A stretch of 64,000 bases of DNA from Limisphaera sp049537155 (GTDB taxonomy: Bacteria > Verrucomicrobiota > Verrucomicrobiia > Limisphaerales > Limisphaeraceae), in NCBI RefSeq assembly GCF_049537155.1, contig NZ_JBMVQZ010000002.1:1-64000 (forward strand), given 5' to 3'. A program made the position numbers and the translations under genes. Positions 40,053 to 47,211 of the stretch are shown here, in pieces (the first letter of the stretch is position 1; every line of letters starts with the position of its first letter). Below the pieces are notes generated by a model. It made no database searches, was not told where the DNA came from, and saw only the letters and a list, made by a program, of their open reading frames with translations.

Positions 40053-42034
40053 CGCAGTTTCCAGATCAGCAGCGCCAGCAATGCCAGCGCGAGGTAAAGG
40101 ATGTAAAGCTGCACCGTTCCCTGTTGCAGCCGACGCAACCGGCCCAGGCCCGACCGCACCGCGCGGAACAGCGGCGCGTAAAAACCTTCCTGGAAGACAT
40201 CCTCCGTGTGCGTGGCAAGGCTTCCGTGCTTCGGGAACAACCCTTCCGGGGCGTGCGCGTGTTCGTGCGTGCGCAACAGCGGCGCGAACAAGGACGTCAA
40301 CGGCCGGGCGAACGACGACGCCGTGTATTGCATCCGCGCCGTGGGCCGCGTGTAACCGCAATCCCACGTGCCGGCTTCGCCCACCTCGCGTCCGGCCAGC
40401 AATCGCCGGCGCAGCGCGGTCAACCCGATCGCCAGCGCGATGAGGATCAACGCCACGACGGTCACCGGTTGCAGCCAACCGCCCGCCCGCGTCAACGGCG
40501 TCGCCACTTGCTCCGCGTTCAATCCCGTCAACGCGCCAATCGCCGGCGCCACACCGCGCAACACCACCGGCGCACCCAAGCCCACCGCCAGACAAGCCGC
40601 GGCCAGCAACACCATCGGCCAGCGCATCGAAGGGCCGCATTCGTGCGCGTGCCCCGCGTGTTCCGTGCGCGGTTCACCGAGGAAGACGATGCCGAACGCC
40701 CTGGTGAAACACGCCGTCGCCAGTCCGCCGATCAATGCCAGGCCGCCGATCACCAGCCAGCCGGGGAACGCCGCCTGCGCCGCCGCGTTGCCGCCATGGA
40801 ACGCGCCCAGGTAAACCAGCAGCTCGCTGACGAACCCATTGAACGGCGGCAGTCCGCAAATCGCCGCCGCGCCGATGACGAACGTCACGCCCGTCCACGG
40901 CATTTTTTTGAGCAGCCCGCCGAGGTGCTCGAGATCGCGCGTGCCGGTGGCGTGCAGGACGCTGCCCGCGCCCATGAACAGCAGGCTCTTGAACAACGCG
41001 TGGTTCAGCACGTGCAACAGCCCGCCGCCTAACCCGAGCACCATCAGCGCCGGCAGATCGAGGCTGACACCCAGCAGCCCCACGCCCAGCCCGAGCGTGA
41101 TGATCCCCAGATTCTCCACGCTGCTGTATGCCAGCAGCCGTTTCAGATCGCGCTGCGCCAGTGCGAACAAGACGCCCAGGATGCCCGAGCTGAGCCCCAC
41201 GCCGACCAGCACCCAACCCCACCACACCGGTGGCGTGCCCAGAAAGGTCAGCGCGCGCAACAGGCCATAGATGCCGGTCTTGATCATCACGCCCGACATC
41301 AACGCCGACACGTGACTCGGCGCCGCCGGATGCGCTTCGGGCAGCCACACGTGCAACGGCATGAAGCCGGCCTTCGACCCGAACCCGACCAGCGCCAGCA
41401 CGAACAACACCCCCGCCAGTTGCGGCGAATGAATCCCCGCCTCCGCCCAGCGCGCGAAATCCATCGTGCCCGTCTCGCGCGCGGTGATCAGGAAGAACGC
41501 CAGCAGAAACGCCGCGCCCAGGTGCGTGGCCACCAGATATACCCAGCCCGCTTCGCGCACCGCCTCCTTCTCGTCCTCGAACGTCACCAGGAAAAACGAC
41601 GCCAGCGCCATCACCTCCCACGCCACGAGGAACAACACCGCGTTTGCCGCCACGACCACCAGGACCATGCTGGCGACCAGCAGATTGAAGAAGAACCACG
41701 ACGGCCCGAGCGATTTGCCGGTCGGCGTCGAAGCCAGGTATTGCACCCCATAGACCGCTGACAACGCCGACACCAGCACAATCACCAGAACAAACCACGC
41801 CGACAACGCATCCAGCCGCAGTGCGAACTCCCCAAACGGCACCGACCACGGCCGCACGAAACTCAGTGCATCGCCGGCGGCCAGCACGCGCAGGGCGGGC
41901 AGGGCCGCCAGGGTCGCGGCAATGACCGTTCCCGCCGCTGCAATGTGCGAGCTCAGGGCGCGCCAGCGGGACAACAGCCAGGCGGCCGAGCCCGAGCCCA
42001 TCCAAAGGAAAAAAGCCAGTAGGAGCCATTCCAT
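40049..42034 (-). CDS. HyfB-like antiporter-type membrane subunit
   Basis: A 661-residue membrane protein of the NuoL/HyfB type, first structural gene of the complex. About 16 helices. Family residues include LVAWEVMALASFFLVTFEDE, and SKAGFMPLHVWLPEAHPAAP with its Lys. The C-terminal part after GTWDCGYTRPTARMQYT is the HyfB-type extension, ending in a helix LYILYLALALLALLIWKLR. The ATG at 42034 is supported by GAGGAG seven bases upstream. It is 14 bases downstream of the EIIA-HTH regulator stop. Confidence 0.92.
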   Translation of the reverse strand: MEWLLLAFFLWMGSGSAAWLLSRWRALSSHIAAAGTVIAATLAALPALRVLAAGDALSFVRPWSVPFGEFALRLDALSAWFVLVIVLVSALSAVYGVQYLASTPTGKSLGPSWFFFNLLVASMVLVVVAANAVLFLVAWEVMALASFFLVTFEDEKEAVREAGWVYLVATHLGAAFLLAFFLITARETGTMDFARWAEAGIHSPQLAGVLFVLALVGFGSKAGFMPLHVWLPEAHPAAPSHVSALMSGVMIKTGIYGLLRALTFLGTPPVWWGWVLVGVGLSSGILGVLFALAQRDLKRLLAYSSVENLGIITLGLGVGLLGVSLDLPALMVLGLGGGLLHVLNHALFKSLLFMGAGSVLHATGTRDLEHLGGLLKKMPWTGVTFVIGAAAICGLPPFNGFVSELLVYLGAFHGGNAAAQAAFPGWLVIGGLALIGGLATACFTRAFGIVFLGEPRTEHAGHAHECGPSMRWPMVLLAAACLAVGLGAPVVLRGVAPAIGALTGLNAEQVATPLTRAGGWLQPVTVVALILIALAIGLTALRRRLLAGREVGEAGTWDCGYTRPTARMQYTASSFARPLTSLFAPLLRTHEHAHAPEGLFPKHGSLATHTEDVFQEGFYAPLFRAVRSGLGRLRRLQQGTVQLYILYLALALLALLIWKLR

Positions 42035-42048
42035 GACGTTTCTTCTCC

Positions 42049-42747
42049 TCAAGATTGCGCATCGTTGGGTGAGACCCCATCGAAACGCCGGCTCAGCTCC
42101 CGTGCGGCGGCCAGGATTTGTTCCCGTCCGGCCTGCTCTTGGATGAGTTGCTTGAACGATTCGTCCTTCAACGCGAACGCCAGTCGGGAGAGCAGGTGCA
42201 GGTGGCCACGGACGGTGGGGCTCACGAGCGTGAAGACCGCATGCACAGGTTTGCCGTCCAGAGCACCAAAATCCACCGGCCTTTCCAGAAAACAGAGCGT
42301 GATCAGGGGGCGGTCCATGTGGAACACAATCGGGTGTCGCGGGTGCGGAAGGGCTATGCCGTCCCCGATGGCCGTGGAGGCAAGCTTTTCCCGGGCGATG
42401 AGCATCTGCAACAACAGCCGGCGGTCGGCCCCCTCGGGCAGACGCAGGTACTCGACCACGCTGGCCAGGACGGCCTCCTTGTTCGCACCGGTGATGCGGT
42501 AGAACACGCCGCCTGTCTCGAGGGCGTCGGCCAGCGTGGGCAGCGGCCCGGCCGCTTCCGGTTCCTCAAAGATTTGGGGCGACACGTTCACCTTTTGAGC
42601 GGTTGCCCATTCGATCAACTCCGCCCGGTTGAACCGGAACTGGCCGCCCACCCGGTGCGCCGGTAGCCCGCGTTCGCGCATCCACCGATACACGCTCTTT
42701 TCGGAGGTGCCCAACAACCGGGCCACGTCTTTGACGGTCAATTGCAT
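42049..42747 (-). CDS. Excisionase-type DNA-binding domain fused to PTS EIIA (proximal regulator)
   Basis: A 232-residue predicted transcription regulator. The N-terminal excisionase/MerR-like domain (MQLTVKDVARLLGTSEKSVY, with wing GQFRFNRAEL) is joined to a PTS EIIA-2 domain whose accepting His is H135 in GIALPHPRH. The C-terminal SRLAFALKDESFKQLI pattern is normal for EIIA. It is the first gene of the Ehr operon and 14 bases from hyfB-like. Phosphorylation could switch DNA binding, but no PTS kinase gene is nearby. Start ATG 42747 follows AAGGGA at good spacing. Confidence 0.85.
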   Translation of the reverse strand: MQLTVKDVARLLGTSEKSVYRWMRERGLPAHRVGGQFRFNRAELIEWATAQKVNVSPQIFEEPEAAGPLPTLADALETGGVFYRITGANKEAVLASVVEYLRLPEGADRRLLLQMLIAREKLASTAIGDGIALPHPRHPIVFHMDRPLITLCFLERPVDFGALDGKPVHAVFTLVSPTVRGHLHLLSRLAFALKDESFKQLIQEQAGREQILAAARELSRRFDGVSPNDAQS

Positions 42748-42762
42748 TCGTCCCTTCGAATG

Positions 42763-42825
42763 GACATAAATCCCGAACAAAAGACAAAGCCGCCGCTTTC
42801 TGACATAAATACCAATCCGTGTCAA
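42763..42825 (-). promoter_or_regulatory. Possible promoter/operator of the Ehr operon
   Basis: TTGACA (minus strand, 42820-42825) is a perfect sigma-70 -35 box. A fitting -10 box is not evident. Two direct copies of ATTTATGTC (42763-42771 and 42802-42810) lie 39 bp apart, between the -35 box and the ATG. Such spacing, nearly four helical turns, could be an operator, possibly for the EIIA-HTH regulator itself. Function is inferred. Confidence 0.4.
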
Positions 42826-43394
42826 GTCGTCCGAAGCGGGATTGCCCGTGAAACCGGCCGGTCCAGCCGCAACAAAGGCTCAGCGATGTGAAACCCGGCC
42901 GTGGCAAAGCGGGCTTTTCAATCGCGGCCAAGTGCAACTTTTCTGAAGCAGGGGATCCTGAGTCGCAACAGCCCGCAATGGCCCGGAGGCATGGGGTGCT
43001 TTGCGGGGCTGGCATCGACCAGCGCACCGCGATGAGGAGGGTTGTCCGGACTGCAACCGACCCTGAAGGGAGGTGAACCGAACGCGCCTGCCGGGTCGCT
43101 TGGGGGCGGAGGTGTTCCTGCCCATACAAACGTCCTTTGGGGGCGCCTGGGTGGGTGGGGTTTGTGTCCGCCGGTTTCTGCGGCAGGCTGCCGGTATTTC
43201 CTCGGAGGCCACACCTGACCTGGCGCAGCCCTTGCCCGGGTCCGAAAGAGGTCAGGCGATCAGGCCGGGCCGTGGGTGGCGGAGGTTTCCTTGGCGAATA
43301 CAAGTCGTGGCACGGGCGGGCATGCCGGGGAATGGGAGGGTCATGCCCTGGCGCCGTGGGCGATGGGGTGGCGTGGGCCGGCGTTGGCTGGTTT
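42826..43394. other. Intergenic region, no gene seen
   Basis: About 570 bases between the Ehr operon and the DUF1080 gene. Short Arg/Pro-rich frames on both strands lack motifs. I see no tRNA, riboswitch or terminator hairpin. Confidence 0.4.
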
Positions 43395-44078
43395 TCAGCG
43401 AATGGGAATTGCCGAGGGCAGGGGAATCAGCCGCACGCGGCGGAAGTGAATCTCGCCTCCTTCGGATTGGAGGCCGATGGGGCCGGCGGCGCGGGTCACG
43501 CAACGGACGTGATTGACCAACTGGCCGTTGATCCAGACGGTGTATTCATCGTCCTTGGCCAGGATTTCCACCTGGTTCCATTGTCCGGGCGGGTTCTCCG
43601 CGTCCACCAGTTTGCGCACGCCGCTGATCTCGCCCACGGCCGGGCTGCGCCCTTCGAAGAAACGCAATTGACCGGCGCCGATGCGCATGCCCTGCAGGCC
43701 GATGACGTCCCCGGCGTTGCCGTGGCGGAGTTGGACCTCGATGCAGCGCGGCAGTGGGCGCGGCGGCGGCTGGATGCGGGTGAGGATGCCGCTGTTGGAG
43801 GGTTCCTTGCCCGGGGGCCAACGATATTCGACGAAGAGCCGGAAGTTGGTGAATCGCTGGGTGGTTTGGAGGAAACCGGTGGGCTTGCCGAGGCAGACGA
43901 GGATGCCGTCCTGCACGGACCAGACGGCCTCTTTCGGCACGGAGGGGTCTTCAAGGACGTGGGTCCAGCCGGTGAGGTCTCGGCCGTTGAACAGATCCAG
44001 GGCCGTGTCGGCCGGTTGCGGGGTGCGGCAGCCGCAGATCAGGAGGGCGAGCAACCCTGCCGTGCAGGCCGGGGGCAA
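43395..44078 (-). CDS. DUF1080 (3-keto-disaccharide hydrolase-type) lipoprotein
   Basis: A LamG-like beta-sandwich protein of the DUF1080 family, several members of which act on 3-keto-glycosides. It opens with a lipoprotein signal ending LLALLICGC, then DLFNGRDLTGWTHVLED, the DUF1080 hallmark, and later EIHFRRVRLIPL. SNSGILTRI and IEVQLRH are the other typical segments. The start is uncertain: the TTG at 44078 is the only usable codon after the barrel gene stop. If correct, the protein is 227 residues. It follows the MtrB-like gene by 49 bases and may share its transcript without sharing its role. Confidence 0.75.
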   Translation of the reverse strand: MPPACTAGLLALLICGCRTPQPADTALDLFNGRDLTGWTHVLEDPSVPKEAVWSVQDGILVCLGKPTGFLQTTQRFTNFRLFVEYRWPPGKEPSNSGILTRIQPPPRPLPRCIEVQLRHGNAGDVIGLQGMRIGAGQLRFFEGRSPAVGEISGVRKLVDAENPPGQWNQVEILAKDDEYTVWINGQLVNHVRCVTRAAGPIGLQSEGGEIHFRRVRLIPLPSAIPIR

Positions 44079-44127
44079 GAACGTTCGTGCCGCCGGGTGC
44101 CGGATGCGGCCCCGGACGGGCGCAGTT

Positions 44128-46320
44128 TCAGAAGCGGTATTGGAGGCTGGAGGCGATCCAGTGGGCTTCGTAGTTGCGGGACTGGCCGAAGGTTTCATCG
44201 CGGTGGTGAAGGTAGCCGTACCGCAGCGTGAGACGCAAGTGCGGGCTGATGCGGCGTGTGGCGGTGGCGGTGATTCCGTGCTCTTCCACGCCGGCGCCCA
44301 GGGGCAGGCCGTCGGCCCAGGTGTTCTCGAAATTGTCGGAGCGGTAGTAGAACCAACCGGCATTCAGGTCGGTGCGGTTGTCCACCACGAACAGTGCGTT
44401 GAGCTGGGCCATCCAGTAGTTGTTTTGCGAGGCCAGCAGCGCGCGTGTGAGGTCCGAGGCCGGTGTTTCGATCCGGCTCCATACGTAGCTCCAACTCCCT
44501 TGGAGGCTCAGGCGCGACCAGGGCGTGAATCCGAGGCTTTGCTGCAGGATGTGGGTGGTGATGTCTGCGGACTCGGTCTGGCCCAGGCCAGAGGCGGGGT
44601 CCGGTCGCGTGTTGACGGTGGACTGTTGGAATTCGTAGCGCGTGATGAGGGTCAGCCGTGTCCAGGGCCGGAGGGTGAACCCGAGATGGGCATCCCATGT
44701 GTCGAAGCGCTGGTACTCGAGGTAGGCCGGGTAGCGGTCGAAACCGTTGTTGGGGGTGCTGTCGGTTTGGTGGGAGTACTCGTAGCGGTGGCGCTTGAAG
44801 TAGGCGCCCGCCTCGAGGGTGGCCCAGCGGGCGGCGTACCAGCGGGCACCCAGGCTGTATTTTTGGAAGAAGCGGCTGTCGTCGGTCCGGCGCTGGACGG
44901 GTGCCACGCCCGTGCCGCCGACGCGGCTCAACCCGCCGAGTTCGTCCAGGCTCCCGTCGCTCTGGGTCCAGTCGGCCACCGCCTGGAAGGACCAGTTGGT
45001 CAGGCCGGTGTAACGCACCTCGAGCCGTTCGCGCACGTCGATGAGATCGCGCTCCGATTGTGCGGAGAAGAGCGTGCCGGCGCTGCCGAGGGTGCCCTGG
45101 CCAAGGGAGTCTGCGTCGGCATCCAGTCGTTGGACCCTGAGCGAGGGCACGAGGGTCCAATGTGCGTGTGGTTGGTAGAGGAGATTTGCGTTGAGGACGT
45201 GTTCGCGTTGTTGGGCTCCGCCGATGAGCGTGGTGTACCCGAGGGGATAACCCGGTACGTAACCCACGTCGAAGTCGTTGCCGTAGATGCGGCTGCCGTC
45301 GAAATCGCTGTCGAGGTTGGCGTAGAGGTAGCCGGTGGAGAAGCACAGGTTTTTGCGCAGCCAGGTTTCGGTCCAGGCGTGGAGGTTGAACAGGTCGTAG
45401 CGGGTTCCCTGGCGATCGGTCAGTTTGCGTTCGATCGGTTCGCCCGGGTACTCCAGCACCTTGCGGGCGTTGTCGAGATCGGCGGTTTCGTAGCGAAGGT
45501 TCAGTCCGACGTCGGTCTGTTTGATTCGGTGGCGCAGGTCCAGTTCGAACGTGTCAATGGCTTCGTCCAGGTCATGGAAGGCCGGGCCCACGCCGAGGGC
45601 GCGATTCGGGTCGGTGGTGGAGGGATGGGCCATGCCCCAGGAGGTCGAGTCGCGCGCACCTTCCCGGGTGCGGTGGCGGTAGCGGAAAGTGACCCGTGGA
45701 AGGTTTTCCCGGACCAGGCCGGCTTCCACGCCGAGTTCCGTGCGGTCCAATCCCCAGACCTCCTCGCCGGGGAAGGTGAGCCAACGTTGGTCGGGGCCGT
45801 ACCCGCCGCCGGCTGCATCGGACCAGAGACGGAACTGCGAGGCGTGGAATCGGATGAACCCGAGGTCTTCCTTGGAAAGTGCGAGCGACAGGCGATAATC
45901 CCGCTCATCGAACAGGGCGCGGCCGTCGAGGGTGAGCTGGGTGCCCTTGGCGACCTCGGCCTGGTAATGGAGGTCCTGGATGCCGCCGAACGGACCGTCG
46001 CTCAACTGGTGGCGTGCCTGGGCCTCGGCGCGGTTGCCGCGCGTGAAGAACCCGCCGAAGGCGAATTCGATCCAGTTGTTGAGGCCCTCGCCGCCGCCCT
46101 CGAACCATTCCTGGGGAGAAAACGTGGCGGTGTCTGCGGTTTCTTCCGCGGTTTCTCCGGTGTTTGCGTCCGCCTCGGCGGGGGGGTCCGCACCCTCGGA
46201 CTGGGCGGGCGCCCCGGGGGCGTACAGGGGGAGGGCCGGGGCCAGCAGCAGTCCGACCCAGAACGGGGCGGGCCGGCGAAGCCGGGAGCGGGGACGAAGC
46301 ATGGATCGGGTCGCTTTCAT
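44128..46320 (-). CDS. MtrB/PioB-like outer-membrane beta-barrel
   Basis: A 730-residue outer-membrane protein. A signal peptide (RPAPFWVGLLLAPALPLYAPGA) is followed by an acidic linker and many amphipathic strands alternating with turns, such as GDRTELGVEAGLV-type strands and LRYGYLHHRDETFG. It ends LQYRF, a C-terminal Phe typical of outer-membrane barrels. Size, the FDLDLRHRIKQTDVGL-like strands and its place right after two multiheme cytochromes match MtrB/PioB, which sheathe a cytochrome in the outer membrane for electron transfer. The N-terminal CXXC of MtrB is not present. Confidence 0.78.
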   Translation of the reverse strand: MKATRSMLRPRSRLRRPAPFWVGLLLAPALPLYAPGAPAQSEGADPPAEADANTGETAEETADTATFSPQEWFEGGGEGLNNWIEFAFGGFFTRGNRAEAQARHQLSDGPFGGIQDLHYQAEVAKGTQLTLDGRALFDERDYRLSLALSKEDLGFIRFHASQFRLWSDAAGGGYGPDQRWLTFPGEEVWGLDRTELGVEAGLVRENLPRVTFRYRHRTREGARDSTSWGMAHPSTTDPNRALGVGPAFHDLDEAIDTFELDLRHRIKQTDVGLNLRYETADLDNARKVLEYPGEPIERKLTDRQGTRYDLFNLHAWTETWLRKNLCFSTGYLYANLDSDFDGSRIYGNDFDVGYVPGYPLGYTTLIGGAQQREHVLNANLLYQPHAHWTLVPSLRVQRLDADADSLGQGTLGSAGTLFSAQSERDLIDVRERLEVRYTGLTNWSFQAVADWTQSDGSLDELGGLSRVGGTGVAPVQRRTDDSRFFQKYSLGARWYAARWATLEAGAYFKRHRYEYSHQTDSTPNNGFDRYPAYLEYQRFDTWDAHLGFTLRPWTRLTLITRYEFQQSTVNTRPDPASGLGQTESADITTHILQQSLGFTPWSRLSLQGSWSYVWSRIETPASDLTRALLASQNNYWMAQLNALFVVDNRTDLNAGWFYYRSDNFENTWADGLPLGAGVEEHGITATATRRISPHLRLTLRYGYLHHRDETFGQSRNYEAHWIASSLQYRF

Positions 46321-46326
46321 GGGTGG

Positions 46327-47211
46327 TCAAAACCGGAGCGAGGGGCTGACGCGCGAGCCGTGGACGGCTTCATGGCAACCGGCGGTCCAGCAGGTGCCCT
46401 GTCGCACGCGGGTGGTGTGGTCCACCCCGCCGATGCGCAGCACGCCGCCCTGGATTTGCTGGAAGTGACAGCGCAGGCAGAGATTGCTGTCCCGGGTGAC
46501 CAGCAGCTTGGGATGGATGCTGCCGTGCGGCACGTGACAGACGGTACAGCCCTCGTGCAGTGCTTCATGTTCGAAGACGAAAGGACCGCGCTGGGCCGGG
46601 TGGCACTCGAGACAGTTTTCCTCTGCCGCTCGCAGCCGGGTGCCGCCTGCCGCGTGGGCCGTGCCCTTGTGCGGCGGATGACACTGCGTGCAAGACATCC
46701 GGCCCTCGGGCAGGGGATGGTGCGAGGGCAGGTTGAACTGGGCGCGGATGTGGCCGTGGCAGCGGTAACAGGCCTGTTCCACGGTGCGCTGCTCCAGGGT
46801 GGCGGTCACGGGGTGATCGCCCAGCGGCAGGGGACGACCCGCACGGAAGCTGTAAGGTGGCAGGACTTCGCCGCCTGACTCCACGTGCAGGCTGCTCGGT
46901 CCGTGACAGGACTCGCAACCGACCGCCAGAGCCCGGGGGCCGGCCGCCATCAAACGGGCGTGATCCGCCGTGAGGAAATCCCGCACGATCTCCTCGTGAC
47001 AGAGTTCGCATTCGCCGTTGCCCACGTAGGTGGCGCCCGGCACTTCGGGAAGGGTGACCACGCCACGATTGACCGTGCGGCAGGCCAATCCGGCCAGTGC
47101 CACGGCCGCGCAGGCCGTCAGCATCCAGGGACCGGAACGCACCAGCGGACGCATGCGAACGGGGCGGGTCGTGCGGCGCTGGACCACCACGGGTTGGGAA
47201 AGCTCGCTCAT
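46327..47211 (-). CDS. Octaheme cytochrome c lipoprotein (MtrA/DmsE-like)
   Basis: A 294-residue periplasmic or envelope cytochrome. The signal ends in a lipobox (ALAGLACRTV). Seven CxxCH heme sites are seen (CELCH, CESCH, CYRCH, CTQCH, CLECH, CTVCH, CLRCH), plus an eighth site of CX4CH form near the C-terminus (CWTAGCH). Distal His residues follow several of them. The pattern resembles MtrA/DmsE, which fit inside the MtrB barrel. The ATG at 47211 overlaps the preceding stop as ATGA. It ends 6 bases before the MtrB-like gene, so the two are co-transcribed. Confidence 0.85.
   Translation of the reverse strand: MSELSQPVVVQRRTTRPVRMRPLVRSGPWMLTACAAVALAGLACRTVNRGVVTLPEVPGATYVGNGECELCHEEIVRDFLTADHARLMAAGPRALAVGCESCHGPSSLHVESGGEVLPPYSFRAGRPLPLGDHPVTATLEQRTVEQACYRCHGHIRAQFNLPSHHPLPEGRMSCTQCHPPHKGTAHAAGGTRLRAAEENCLECHPAQRGPFVFEHEALHEGCTVCHVPHGSIHPKLLVTRDSNLCLRCHFQQIQGGVLRIGGVDHTTRVRQGTCWTAGCHEAVHGSRVSPSLRF

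Noticed and set aside
42826..43394. Possible riboswitch in the gap next to the Ehr operon
   Set aside because: No recognisable cobalamin, SAM or TPP core sequence was found when read on both strands.
43681..46878. 1065-residue plus-strand frame opposite the MtrB-like and cytochrome genes
   Set aside because: Shadow of the minus-strand genes, which have the barrel ending and the heme motifs. The plus frame has no family signature.
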